Origin: Acidobacteriota bacterium
GTDB lineage: Bacteria > Acidobacteriota > Terriglobia > Terriglobales > Acidobacteriaceae
Length of the DNA stretch: 17,908 bases
Direction: 5' to 3'
Assembly (NCBI GenBank): GCA_021781075.1
Contig: JAJXXN010000083.1
Span: 1-17,908, forward strand
Shown here: piece by piece, positions 1 through 8,057 of the stretch
Numbering within the stretch: position 1 is the stretch's first letter
Layout of the letters: the number at the start of each line of letters is the position of its first letter
Made by a program: the position numbers and the translations under genes
Notes under the pieces: generated by a model
Database searches by the model: none
What the model was told of the DNA's origin: nothing
The model's input: only the letters and a program-made list of their open reading frames with translations

Positions 1-2
1 TA

Positions 3-2834
3 GTCAATCGACTGCAAGCAACGCTACTGGCAGCGGCCACTTTGGCGCTGGTTGCGCTGTCGATTGGCAATTTTTTGCAAGAGCGCCATTTTCAGCAGCC
101 AACGGATGGAGTTTGGTGGATAGAGACGCCAGGTGGTTTGTTGGCCGAACGGGTGAGTTCCGATACACCGGGCAGGCGCGCAGGTATTCAAGTCGACGAT
201 CTGCTGACCGCAGTGGGCGACAGGCCAGTGCACAATGTGGCGGAACTGGAGCGCGCGCTTTACTTGACAGGCACCTATGGCAAGGCCGAGTACGCAATCA
301 CACGTGATAATTTGCCGCTCGAAAATCCCGTTGAAGTGATTTTGGAGCCACCAGACCGAAGCATGGCCAACATATTCCGCCTGATTGGACTGGTGTACCT
401 GGCCATTGGAATTTATATTTTGCTGCGGCGTTGGACAGCGCCACGGGCCACGCATTTTTATCTGTTCTGCCTGGTCTCATTCGCGCTGAATGCCCTCAAG
501 TACACCGGCAGGCTGGATGCGCTGGATTGGACGACGTATGCGGCCAACATAGCCGCTGAGGCGTTGCAGCCGGCGCTGTTTTTACATTTTGCGTTGAGCT
601 TCCCCGAGGAGCGGATTGGCGCCAGGCGCCGCCGGTGGTTGATGCCGCTGGTCTATTTGCCCGCACTGATCATGATTGGCCTTTGGGTGGTGGCCATTTT
701 CGGGTGGCAGGCCACGGAGTTGTTGAAGCATCATCTGGAGCAGGCCAGCACGGCCTACGACGCGGTCTATTATCTGCTGGCCGCGGCATTGTTTGTCTAC
801 AACACGCGACGCGCCAGCAATCCTTTGGAGCGCCAGCAGTTGAAGTGGCTCACACGCGGGACGTTGCTGGCGATTTTGCCTTTTACCGTCTTTTACGCGG
901 TTCCCTTTTTGCTGGACTTCGAAGTGCCGGTGGTGCTCACCCGCGTCGCCGGATTGACGCTGGTGATTTTGCCCCTGACCTTCAGTTGGGCGATTGTGCG
1001 CTACCGGCTGATGGACACGGACTTGATTTTCAAACGCGGCGTGGCATACACGCTGGCCAGTACGCTGATTGTAGGCTCTTACTTTGGCATCATCGCGCTG
1101 GTGGCGCTGATGGTTCACCTGCGGCTGCCGGAGACGGTGAAGGAATGGGGACTGGTCATCACCATCCTGCTGACGGCACAGCTTTTTGACCCATTGAAGC
1201 GTCGTATTCAGGGCTGGCTGGACCGGGTCTTTGACAGGCATCGCTATGACTACCGCAAGGCGCTGGTGGAGTTTGGCCGCGGACTGGGCACGGAGACAAA
1301 TTTAAGCGCGCTGCTGAACTCGATTGTGGAGCGGCTGCCGAGCACTCTGCTGGTGGAGCGGGTTGCGGTCTTTATGCGCGAGGGCGCAAGCATGCGCATG
1401 GCCGCCTCACATGGGTTTGCGCCGAATTTTGAATCCAGGCCGCTGGACCTTGGCTTTTTGAATTTTGACACCGACCTGAAGCACACACACATTTTTCTTG
1501 AGAACACGCAGCAGGCACTGCACTTGACGCCCGGCGGGCAGGCGAGCGCGGCGGCGCTGGACCTGAACTATTACCTGCCCTGCCGCATACAGGACGGCAA
1601 GGAATCGCACACCATCGCCGTGATTGGCCTGGGGCGGACGATTGGCGGCGATTTTCTTTCGAGCGAGGACGTGGAGCTGCTGGAATCGCTGGCCGGTTAC
1701 ATTGGCATCGCCATCCAGAACGCCAGCCTGTATGCGCAACTGGAGCGGCAAATCCGCGAGTTTGAGGAACTCAAGGAGTTCAACGAAAATATTGTTGAAT
1801 CCATCAACGTGGGCATTTTGGCCGTTGACCTTGAAGACCGCATCGAGAGCTGGAATGCGCAGATGGAGGCAATGTACGCGCTGAGCCGCGCCGAGGCAAT
1901 CGGCCAGCGGCTGGCCGATGTCTTCCCGGAGAGCCTGAGCGCGGAGCTGGAAAAGTTCCGCGGCGACTCGGGCGTGCACCACCTGTACAAATTCCGCCTG
2001 ACCACGCGCGCCGGGGAGCAGCGGACGACCAACATTGCCGTCGCGCCGCTTTTGTCGCGCGAATTTGTGCCGGTGGGCCGCATTCTGCTCGTGGATGACA
2101 TCACGGAGCGGGTTTCACTTGAGGCGCAGCTCGCACAGGCCGACAAGCTCAGTTCCATCGGCCTTCTGGCCGCCGGGGTGGCGCATGAAATCAACACGCC
2201 GCTTGCGGTAATCAGCAGCCATGCGCAGATGCTGTCGAAACATATGCGCGGCGATGAACGCCTCAGCCCACTGCTGGAGAAGATTACGCAGCAGAGTTTC
2301 CGCGCCGCTGAAATTGCCAACGGCCTGTTGAATTTTTCACGCACCTCGACGACCATGTTCCGGGAAATCGACCTCAACCAGGTGATTCGTGACACGATCT
2401 CACTGGTGGAGCACCAAATGAAGACGGCGCAGATCAAGCTGGAGGTTGAACTGGCCGCCGATCTGCCGGCGATCAGCGGCAACGCGGGCAAGCTGCAACA
2501 GGTATTTTTGAACCTGCTTTTAAATGCCAAGGATGCGATGGTGGGCGGTGGCAGCCTGCGCGTCAAAACACAAGCCAACGGCCACGTGGAGGCAATTGTC
2601 TCCGATACCGGCTCCGGCATTGCGCCTGAGCACCTGAAACGCATCTATGATCCCTTCTTCACCACCAAATCCAATCCGCGACCGGGTGACCGGCGCGGTA
2701 CTGGCCTCGGCCTGGCTGTCAGTTACGGCATCATCCAGGAGCATGCGGGCAAAATTGAGGTTTCAAGCGCAGTGGGTGAAGGAACAACATTCCACGTTGA
2801 GTTCCCCTTGTTAAGGAAGACAGTACATGCCTGA
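3..2834 (+). CDS. PDZ/GAF/PAS membrane sensor histidine kinase (5' partial)
   Basis: Sensor kinase of a two-component system, inner membrane. The frame is open to the window edge and the first visible codons already encode a TM helix, so the start lies just upstream; TTG at 42 is only the first internal start-like codon. Numbering from 42, I see the N-terminal helix, then a PDZ-like domain (about 28-85, with GLLAERV and AGIQVDDLL). A bundle of about seven hydrophobic segments follows (about 108-385), then GAF (about 405-565) and PAS (about 575-695). The HisKA H-box is GVAHEINTPLAVI with H715. The HATPase has an N-box at N828 (LLNAKDAM), G1 DTGSGIAP, F-box DPFFTTK and G2 GTGLGLAVSYGI. All kinase motifs look intact. 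It overlaps the downstream response regulator by 8 nt, so the two are surely co-translated partners. The signal sensed is unknown; PDZ next to a TM bundle suggests an envelope or lipid-derived cue (inference). Confidence 0.93.
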   Translation, partial: VNRLQATLLAAATLALVALSIGNFLQERHFQQPTDGVWWIETPGGLLAERVSSDTPGRRAGIQVDDLLTAVGDRPVHNVAELERALYLTGTYGKAEYAITRDNLPLENPVEVILEPPDRSMANIFRLIGLVYLAIGIYILLRRWTAPRATHFYLFCLVSFALNALKYTGRLDALDWTTYAANIAAEALQPALFLHFALSFPEERIGARRRRWLMPLVYLPALIMIGLWVVAIFGWQATELLKHHLEQASTAYDAVYYLLAAALFVYNTRRASNPLERQQLKWLTRGTLLAILPFTVFYAVPFLLDFEVPVVLTRVAGLTLVILPLTFSWAIVRYRLMDTDLIFKRGVAYTLASTLIVGSYFGIIALVALMVHLRLPETVKEWGLVITILLTAQLFDPLKRRIQGWLDRVFDRHRYDYRKALVEFGRGLGTETNLSALLNSIVERLPSTLLVERVAVFMREGASMRMAASHGFAPNFESRPLDLGFLNFDTDLKHTHIFLENTQQALHLTPGGQASAAALDLNYYLPCRIQDGKESHTIAVIGLGRTIGGDFLSSEDVELLESLAGYIGIAIQNASLYAQLERQIREFEELKEFNENIVESINVGILAVDLEDRIESWNAQMEAMYALSRAEAIGQRLADVFPESLSAELEKFRGDSGVHHLYKFRLTTRAGEQRTTNIAVAPLLSREFVPVGRILLVDDITERVSLEAQLAQADKLSSIGLLAAGVAHEINTPLAVISSHAQMLSKHMRGDERLSPLLEKITQQSFRAAEIANGLLNFSRTSTTMFREIDLNQVIRDTISLVEHQMKTAQIKLEVELAADLPAISGNAGKLQQVFLNLLLNAKDAMVGGGSLRVKTQANGHVEAIVSDTGSGIAPEHLKRIYDPFFTTKSNPRPGDRRGTGLGLAVSYGIIQEHAGKIEVSSAVGEGTTFHVEFPLLRKTVHA

Positions 2835-4260
2835 GGAAGTGCTTACACAGGGCCCAGCCCTGAACGAAAAGGAAACGAGCAGCGGCTCGATCCTGGTGAT
2901 CGACGATGAAGTCTCAATCCGCGAATCCCTGGAAACCCTGCTCGGGCTGGAAGGCTACAGTGTCCGCATGGCGCTGGATGGCGAGGAGGGCCTGCGCACA
3001 CTGGACCAGGATAATTTTGATCTGGTGTTGCTCGACCTTGCGCTTCCCGGACAAAGCGGGATGGAGATTCTGCCGCAGATTCGAGAGCGTTACCCGGAGT
3101 TGCCGGTCATCATGATCACCGCCTATGGCACGGTGCACAACGTGGTTGAGGCGATCCGCGCCGGCGCCGAAAATTTTGTGCAAAAGCCGTGGGACAACGA
3201 GAAGCTGCTGGCTGATATCCGCAGTGCCATCGCCCGCCATCGCGCGGAAGAGGAGAACCTGCAACTGAAGCGCGCCATGAAGGAGCGCTACAGCTACGCC
3301 AACATTGTGGGCAAAAGCGAGCCGATGTTGCGCATTTTTGACCTTGTGGCGCAAGTCGCGCCCAGCCGCTCCACCATCTTGATCCAGGGCGAGAGCGGGA
3401 CGGGAAAGGAACTCATCGCCAAGGCCATCCACGCGAATTCGCCACGCAAGGACAAGGCCTTTGTCCCGGTCAACACCGGGGCCATGCCGGCGGAGCTTCT
3501 TGAGTCCACGCTCTTCGGCCACATCAAAGGCGCCTTCACGTCGGCGATTGCGTCGAAAAAGGGGCTTTTTGAGGTCGCCAACAACGGCACACTTTTCCTC
3601 GACGAGATCGCGACCATGAGCATGGACACGCAATCCAAGATCCTGCGCGTCCTGCAGGACAAGCGTTTTATGCATCTTGGCGGCGTGCAAGAGTTGCAGG
3701 TGGATGTGCGCATTATTGCCGCCACCAATGTGGACCTGCGCCAGGCGGTGCGCGAGGGAAAATTCCGGGAAGACCTTTTTTACCGCCTGAATGTGATTAC
3801 CATCGACCTGCCGCCACTGCGCGCGCGGCGCGAGGACATCCCCCTGCTTGCGCAGCATTTTTTGGAGCGCTTCGCCAAGGAGAACGAGTTGCCCCCGCGC
3901 AAGCTCTCCGCGGATGCCATGCGCGCAATTGTGGATTATGACTGGCCGGGCAATGTACGGGAACTGGAGAACTGCATTGAGCGCGGGGTGGTGCTCTCCT
4001 CCGGCCCGTTGATCGGCTCCGAACTCCTGCCCGGCCACATCACCGGCCGCAGTTTCCAGGATGCGCTGCTTGCGCACAACCCGAACGCCTCCTTGTTCGA
4101 CATTATTGAGGACATTGAGAGGCGCATCATCGTGGAAAAGCTGGAGCGTTGCGGATGGAACCAAACCGACGCCGCCGAGCAGTTCCGCATTCCACTCTCG
4201 ACACTGAATCAAAAGATCAAGCGGCTGAACATTGAAATCAAAAAGCGTGGACGCGAGTAA
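2827..4260 (+). CDS. Sigma-54-dependent response regulator (REC-AAA+-Fis HTH)
   Basis: NtrC-class transcription activator, 477 aa, cognate to the overlapping kinase. ATG at 2827 follows AAGGA at about 2813. The receiver domain (about 20-135) has acidic pair D26/D27, phospho-acceptor D70 (LVLLDLALPG), T98 and K120. The AAA+ domain has Walker A GESGTGKE (188-195), Walker B LFLDEI (D259/E260) and an arginine-rich C-part (PLRARREDIPLL). The C-terminal Fis-type helix-turn-helix is about 440-472 (TDAAEQFRIPLSTLNQKI). Oddity: the sigma-54-contacting loop reads GAFTSA (235-240) instead of GAFTGA. The activator should drive sigma-54 promoters, but I found no clear -24/-12 element in this window, so its targets are probably elsewhere. 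It resembles PrsR/AtoC-like regulators; assigning it to exopolysaccharide control rests only on the neighbouring sugar transferase. Confidence 0.95.
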   Translation: MPEEVLTQGPALNEKETSSGSILVIDDEVSIRESLETLLGLEGYSVRMALDGEEGLRTLDQDNFDLVLLDLALPGQSGMEILPQIRERYPELPVIMITAYGTVHNVVEAIRAGAENFVQKPWDNEKLLADIRSAIARHRAEEENLQLKRAMKERYSYANIVGKSEPMLRIFDLVAQVAPSRSTILIQGESGTGKELIAKAIHANSPRKDKAFVPVNTGAMPAELLESTLFGHIKGAFTSAIASKKGLFEVANNGTLFLDEIATMSMDTQSKILRVLQDKRFMHLGGVQELQVDVRIIAATNVDLRQAVREGKFREDLFYRLNVITIDLPPLRARREDIPLLAQHFLERFAKENELPPRKLSADAMRAIVDYDWPGNVRELENCIERGVVLSSGPLIGSELLPGHITGRSFQDALLAHNPNASLFDIIEDIERRIIVEKLERCGWNQTDAAEQFRIPLSTLNQKIKRLNIEIKKRGRE

Positions 4261-4262
4261 GG

Positions 4263-4931
4263 TCAGCCTTTCAATGCCGCGGTTTGCCGCTCGCTTTGCT
4301 GATCGGCCAGTTTATTCAGCCAACCATACAGGCCGGCGCCCACGTGCGCGGCAGTACGGGCGAGGACTAGAAGGTCTGAGGCTAGCGTGGCATGCTGCTG
4401 GTAATACCCTGAGAGTCGAAGCTTACGCGGCATCATCACGGCATGAAAGTATTCCGCCGGATTGGCAATCTGCGCCAACAACGCAGCCTCGTCCGCATAG
4501 CGCAGTGTGGCCGGGTCTGTGAGGCCAGGGCGGGCTGCATAAAGCCGTCGATAGTGTTGTTCATATTGCCGGGCCAATGCGCAAATCACAGGGCGCGGTC
4601 CCACCAGGCTCATCTCACCGCGCAGCACGTTCCACAATTGCGGCAGCTCGTCGATGTGGAGCCTGCGCAACACGGCCCCGGTGCGGGTTATACGCGGGTC
4701 ATTGCCGAAGGTGATGGCTGTGCCGCTTTGGCCGAAGGCCATGGTGCGCAATTTGTGGATGCGGAATGGACGAAAACCCCGCCCCATCCTCGGCTGTGAA
4801 AAGAATACCGGCCCCTCGGAATCCAATTGGATGAGAAGAACGGCAATTAGCAGCACGGGGGCGGCGAAAAACAGAAGGATGAAGGTGAAAATCAAGTCCA
4901 TGGCGCGCTTGGGCACAAGTAATCTCCACAC
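4263..4931 (-). CDS. Bacterial sugar transferase (small monotopic phosphoglycosyl transferase)
   Basis: About 222 aa, a single-domain member of the bacterial sugar transferase family (PF02397, PglC/WcaJ catalytic domain). Such enzymes move a sugar phosphate from a nucleotide sugar to undecaprenyl phosphate, starting glycan or exopolysaccharide assembly at the inner membrane. Visible signs are the basic N-terminus KRAMDLIF, one hydrophobic re-entrant helix (about 11-35), GPVFFSQPRMG, FRIHKLRTM, the catalytic Asp-Glu pair in LHIDELPQLWNVLRGEMSLVGPRP (D94/E95) and RPGLTDPATLRY. The long N-terminal TM bundle of WcaJ/WbaP enzymes is absent. The start is uncertain: GTG at 4931 has no clear ribosome site, and an internal ATG (residue 11) is an alternative. 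It converges on the sigma-54 regulator gene with 2 nt between stops. No other glycan genes are in view. Confidence 0.85.
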   Translation of the reverse strand: MWRLLVPKRAMDLIFTFILLFFAAPVLLIAVLLIQLDSEGPVFFSQPRMGRGFRPFRIHKLRTMAFGQSGTAITFGNDPRITRTGAVLRRLHIDELPQLWNVLRGEMSLVGPRPVICALARQYEQHYRRLYAARPGLTDPATLRYADEAALLAQIANPAEYFHAVMMPRKLRLSGYYQQHATLASDLLVLARTAAHVGAGLYGWLNKLADQQSERQTAALKG

Positions 4932-4945
4932 AGCGATCAGAAGTG

Positions 4946-4963
4946 GATTTCACTTTTGAAATC
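4946..4963. repeat. Perfect inverted repeat upstream of the sugar transferase
   Basis: A 7-bp perfect stem (GATTTCA / TGAAATC) with a 4-nt loop, 15 nt upstream of the GTG start of the sugar transferase gene. It could be an operator or an mRNA hairpin near the start; the sequence does not decide. The remainder of the 4932-5201 intergenic stretch holds AT-rich segments around 5055-5135 and a direct repeat of GAATTTGC (5161-5168 and 5171-5178), but no promoter I would call with confidence. Confidence 0.4.
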
Positions 4964-5201
4964 GCACGGCTGGAGTACTGCCCGGATCCGCTGGCCTCGT
5001 TCACTCAGGGCCTGGTCGGGATGCTTGAGCACTCACATGCCACAACGTAGAGGGACTAATTTTCCACAATCTAAGGAAAAACCATCAGAATAGAAAAGTC
5101 AATGGTTTAGAGAAGATTTTTGCATTTTTTCCACAGCTCTGCCTGCAGGTTGCAGCAAGCGAATTTGCTTGAATTTGCATTCCAGCTTCAGACAAGGCAG
5201 G

Positions 5202-6017
5202 ATGAAACAAGGAGGCCGATTGAAAACGAAGCTTTCTTGCCTGCTTTTTGGCGCATTGATTTTCTTTTTTTCCCTACAGCGGTCACACGCCCAAGGCAAC
5301 TACGAAATTCAGGTGTACGGATCCGAGACTGAACCACCCAAAAGCCTGATGGTTGAGTTGCACTCAAATTTCACAGCCGACGGGCAGCGGTTGATCATCA
5401 ACGGTGTAACTCCGACTTATCGCGCCGAGCATGAGACTGTTGAGTTGACCGAAGGCGTGAACAATTGGTCGGAGGTTGGATTTTATTTTTTTAATGACAT
5501 TCAGGAGGAGACAGGAGCGCAGTGGGTTGGCTCACACATCCGCCCCCGCGTGCGCGCGCCGGACAACTGGCACTGGCCGGTGGGAGCCAGTCTGTCCGCC
5601 GAGATAGGCTACCAGAGGGCATTGTTTTACCAGGACACCTGGACGTTGGAACTGCGTCCGATTATCGACAGGCAGACCACACACTGGTATTGGGCCATCA
5701 ACCCTGCGCTGGACCGCACCTTTCATGGGCCGGATGTTAAGTTGGGGCTGGATTTTTCGCCGGCCGCAAAGCTGAGTTACAGCTTTACGCCGAAGGTTGC
5801 AGGAGGAATTGAATATTACGCTGATTATGGGCGCATCACGGACATAGCCAGCCTGCATGACCAGCAGCAGCAGATTTTCCTGGCGACCGACCTGGACCTG
5901 GATCCCAAGTGGGAGGTCAACTTTGGAGTGGGCATCGGGCCGACTGCGGCGACCGACCATTGGATAATCAAGGGAATTTTAGGCCGGCACTTTGACTGGG
6001 GCCACAGGAAAAAGTAG
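5202..6017 (+). CDS. Exported beta-rich (outer-membrane barrel-like) protein of unknown function
   Basis: Signal-peptide protein of about 271 aa. ATG at 5202 is chosen. The in-frame TTG at 5220, 4 nt after a perfect AAGGAGG (5209-5215), is a serious alternative and gives a tidier signal peptide (MKTKLSCLLFGALIFFFS..HAQG). The mature part is rich in aromatic, alternating beta-strand-like stretches (EVGFYFFNDI, WHWPVGASLSAEIGY, LELRPIIDR, KLSYSFTPKVAGGIEYYADY, KWEVNFGVGIG) and ends in HFDW. This pattern fits an outer-membrane beta-barrel or periplasmic beta protein. I recall similar conserved uncharacterised proteins in Acidobacteria, but no function. It stands alone, converging on atpE, and is followed by a strong terminator. 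Confidence 0.8.
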   Translation: MKQGGRLKTKLSCLLFGALIFFFSLQRSHAQGNYEIQVYGSETEPPKSLMVELHSNFTADGQRLIINGVTPTYRAEHETVELTEGVNNWSEVGFYFFNDIQEETGAQWVGSHIRPRVRAPDNWHWPVGASLSAEIGYQRALFYQDTWTLELRPIIDRQTTHWYWAINPALDRTFHGPDVKLGLDFSPAAKLSYSFTPKVAGGIEYYADYGRITDIASLHDQQQQIFLATDLDLDPKWEVNFGVGIGPTAATDHWIIKGILGRHFDWGHRKK

Positions 6018-6030
6018 GACGCGGAAATTG

Positions 6031-6061
6031 AAAGCCCCGTGGATATGATCCACGGGGCTTT
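6031..6061 (+). terminator. Intrinsic terminator between convergent genes
   Basis: Perfect 14-bp stem (AAAGCCCCGTGGAT pairing with ATCCACGGGGCTTT) with an ATG loop and a following T-rich tail (TGTTTTGG). It sits 14 nt after the stop of the exported beta-rich protein. Because the stem starts with AAA, it could also stop transcripts of the convergent atp operon, though the U-tract on that side is weaker. Confidence 0.9.
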
Positions 6062-6078
6062 GTTTTGGCGCAAATCAG

Positions 6079-6378
6079 TTACTTGATCTTGGCGAAGATG
6101 GTGGCGAGGGTGAAGAGCGTCAGCGACTCAATGAAGGCCAGACCCAGAATGAGGAAGAGCATGATGCCGGCGCGGGCGCCGGGGTTGCGGGCAAGCGACT
6201 CGGCAGCCGAGGCGGTTGCCTTGCCCTGGCCGAGGCCGCAAAGACCAGCGGCAATCGCCATGCCAAGGCCAATGCCGATGGGCGCGAGGTCAACGGCCGT
6301 TGAACCACCCTCGGCAAAGACCGGGACGGCGCAGAAAAGAATGGCCAAGGCCATCAGAACCATTTGCAGTTTACGCAT
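6079..6378 (-). CDS. atpE: ATP synthase F0 subunit c
   Basis: Membrane rotor ring subunit, 99 aa. ATG at 6378 follows AGGAG with 5-nt spacing, preferred over the upstream in-frame start at 6396. It has an extra N-terminal hydrophobic, signal-like segment (residues 1-23, ending VPVFAEGG) before the usual two-helix hairpin. Helix 1 has the glycine motif GIGLGMAIAAG; the polar loop is ESLARNPGA. Helix 2 carries the ion-binding carboxylate E84 in AFIESLTLF. Q51 in helix 1 (GLGQGKA) and S85 next to E84 match the Gln plus Glu-Ser pattern of Na+-binding rings. It is the last gene of atpZ-atpI-atpB-atpE, separated from atpB by 160 nt. Confidence 0.96.
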   Translation of the reverse strand: MRKLQMVLMALAILFCAVPVFAEGGSTAVDLAPIGIGLGMAIAAGLCGLGQGKATASAAESLARNPGARAGIMLFLILGLAFIESLTLFTLATIFAKIK

Positions 6379-6538
6379 AGTAACTCCTGCTTCCAAAAAT
6401 TGTCCGCCAGTGGGTGGTTGAGGCTCACCGTGCTGGCCCCCTCACACTCGCGGCTCTTTCCGTTGCCCCGGAGCGGAAGCTCACCCCGGCGGAATCTGAA
6501 TGACTGCCCCTGCTGAATGTTGTCAGCGCGGGTAAATC
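6379..6538 (-). other. atpB-atpE intergenic spacer
   Basis: A 160-nt spacer inside an otherwise compact operon. It holds the atpE ribosome site and a small GC-rich inverted segment near 6460-6495 (GAGC-GGAA-GCTC on the + strand). I see no ORF or convincing promoter. Such a spacer could carry an RNA processing site or a translation enhancer to boost subunit c over subunit a, but nothing here proves it. Confidence 0.4.
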
Positions 6539-7273
6539 CTAGTGCTCGTGCTGCGTGGCCATGGCAAGGTAGATCATGGTCAACACCATAAAGAGAAATG
6601 CCTGCACCAGCGATACAAAGACGTGCAACCCGAGGAAGACAACGGGCAACGCGATGGGAAAGATTGAGAAGAAGACCATGGTCACCAGGTCCCCGGCAAA
6701 CATGTTGGCCCAGAGACGGACGCTGAGCGAAAGCAGGCGGGCGGCGTGCGAGATGAGCTCAACGGGGAAAAGCAACCAGCTGATCCACCAGACGGGACCG
6801 GCAAAGTGCTTGATGTAGCCGATGACACCCTGCTCCTTGAACCCATAGAAGTTGTAATAGACGAAAGTGGCGATGGCAAGGCCCAGCGGCACGACACCGG
6901 CCTTGGTTGGCGCTTCAATGCCGGGAACAAGCCCGATGAGATTGCAGACCAGGATGAAGAGAAAGATGCAGGTGACAAAGGCCTGGAAGCGCTCGAAACC
7001 ATGGCCAATGATCTGCTCGGATTGTCCGCCGATCCCCTCATGGATCATCTCGGCGACCTGCTGCATGGAGCCGGGTTTTTCGACGGAGAGATTCATGCGC
7101 ACCACGGCGAAGAAAACAATCAGGCCGAGCGCGATGAAAATCTCGACCGTGTAGTTGTCGCTGATGGGTGCCGTGGGGTTGGCCGGATGAATGCCGATGA
7201 GCGCTAGAAGCGCGTCAATGGAGCCGGCAAACAGATGATTGAGCAGGCGGGTGATGGCGAAGGATTCCGGCAT
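6539..7273 (-). CDS. atpB: ATP synthase F0 subunit a
   Basis: Stator subunit forming the ion half-channels against the c-ring, 244 aa, polytopic. The start ATG at 7273 (MPESFAITRLLNHL) is chosen because the longer open frame overlaps atpI and begins with non-family sequence. The essential stator arginine is R186 in LSLSVRLWANMFAGD, and the conserved FQAF...CNLIGLVPG segment is present at about 96-118. The ribosome site is weak (AAAGAG about 12 nt upstream), so translation may be coupled to atpI, whose stop lies 43 nt upstream. Subunit b, delta and F1 genes are not adjacent. Confidence 0.96.
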   Translation of the reverse strand: MPESFAITRLLNHLFAGSIDALLALIGIHPANPTAPISDNYTVEIFIALGLIVFFAVVRMNLSVEKPGSMQQVAEMIHEGIGGQSEQIIGHGFERFQAFVTCIFLFILVCNLIGLVPGIEAPTKAGVVPLGLAIATFVYYNFYGFKEQGVIGYIKHFAGPVWWISWLLFPVELISHAARLLSLSVRLWANMFAGDLVTMVFFSIFPIALPVVFLGLHVFVSLVQAFLFMVLTMIYLAMATQHEH

Positions 7274-7316
7274 GGAATGCTGTGCTCTTTCTACAGTTCG
7301 AGAGGTCGGTTCGGTC

Positions 7317-7763
7317 TCAATTGCGCAAAAGCCGCAAAGCCTGCCAGGCGAGCAGAATGACTGCCAGGGCCAGACCCGCCAGAAGCGCAAAAATTGAGCC
7401 TTCTATCCACTTCAGGCTACCATAAATTGCCGCGGCAAAGAAGAGCAGGCGGAGGAAGAAAAAAGCGACGACGAGGCTCGCGCCGCTGCCGGTTCTTTTC
7501 TGGTCCTGATGGTCCATCAAAAGGCGCATCAGCCGCAGCCACTCATAGATGCTGGCGGCGCTGATTGAGCCACCCACGGCAAACATTGCCGCATTGCGCC
7601 AGTTGGTGCTGAGCCAGATTGCGGTCGCGCCCAAAAGCGTGGTGAGGAGGGTCCAACGCATGGTTGCGGCAAGGGTTGCGCGCGCCGCTTCATCGCTCAG
7701 AAGTGCGAGCGGGTGGAGCGAAGGCTGCGGTTCGCCGGTGCCGGGCAATTGTTCCTCGGGCAT
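7317..7763 (-). CDS. atpI: ATP synthase subunit I-like membrane protein
   Basis: 148 aa with about four hydrophobic helices (MRWTLLTTLLGATAIWLS, AAMFAVGGSISAASIY, LVVAFFFLRLLFFAAAIYG, IFALLAGLALAVILLAWQAL) and a polar N-terminus. Size, topology and position between atpZ and atpB match the ATP synthase I family (PF03899), assembly factors for the c-ring. Sequence identity in this family is low, so the call leans on context. It starts at ATG 7763, 11 nt after atpZ. Confidence 0.75.
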   Translation of the reverse strand: MPEEQLPGTGEPQPSLHPLALLSDEAARATLAATMRWTLLTTLLGATAIWLSTNWRNAAMFAVGGSISAASIYEWLRLMRLLMDHQDQKRTGSGASLVVAFFFLRLLFFAAAIYGSLKWIEGSIFALLAGLALAVILLAWQALRLLRN

Positions 7764-7774
7764 ATGAGTTGATT

Positions 7775-8050
7775 TTACTTCCCTGCCTTGTCGGTATTAT
7801 TCAGGGATTGCCATGCGAGGCGGACCACGTAAAGCATGCCCAGGATTCCGCCAACGAAAAGGCCGGCCAAGGCCATCCAGTTCTGATGCAAACGACCGTC
7901 GAGCCAACCGCCGAAAAACCACCCCGCGAGGGTGGAGCTTGGCAGAAGTACTGCGATTTGAAAAAGCTTCTCCGCTTCAAGAATGGTGTCTACAGCGCCG
8001 GGGCCTTTCTTTTCGCTGGGGCGATTCGGATTGGGGCGGACAAAGGCCAT
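7775..8050 (-). CDS. atpZ: AtpZ-family ATP synthase accessory protein
   Basis: 91 aa. It has a charged N-terminus, then two TM helices: one around FQIAVLLPSSTLAGWFFGGWLDGRL and one around MALAGLFVGGILGMLYVVRLAW. This is the two-helix AtpZ/AtpI pattern (PF09527) seen at the head of many atp operons. Related proteins pair with AtpI in an Mg2+/Ca2+-linked membrane role or help ring assembly. The ATG at 8050 is chosen over the longer frame, which runs into lysS. There is no Shine-Dalgarno, and the predicted transcription start is about 1 nt upstream, so the mRNA may be leaderless. It is the first gene of the operon. Confidence 0.8.
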   Translation of the reverse strand: MAFVRPNPNRPSEKKGPGAVDTILEAEKLFQIAVLLPSSTLAGWFFGGWLDGRLHQNWMALAGLFVGGILGMLYVVRLAWQSLNNTDKAGK

Positions 8051-8057
8051 GGTTTGA

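Noticed and set aside
2914..4212. 432-codon open frame on the - strand
   Set aside because: Antisense shadow of the sigma-54 regulator gene, whose protein has all expected motifs.
4699..5004. 101-codon open frame on the - strand upstream of the sugar transferase
   Set aside because: Overlaps the sugar transferase in another frame, with no ribosome site or recognisable sequence.
5020..5040. Sigma-54 (-24/-12) promoter on the - strand near TGGCATGTGAGTGCTC
   Set aside because: The spacing between GG and GC is one base short of the rigid 10-nt requirement.
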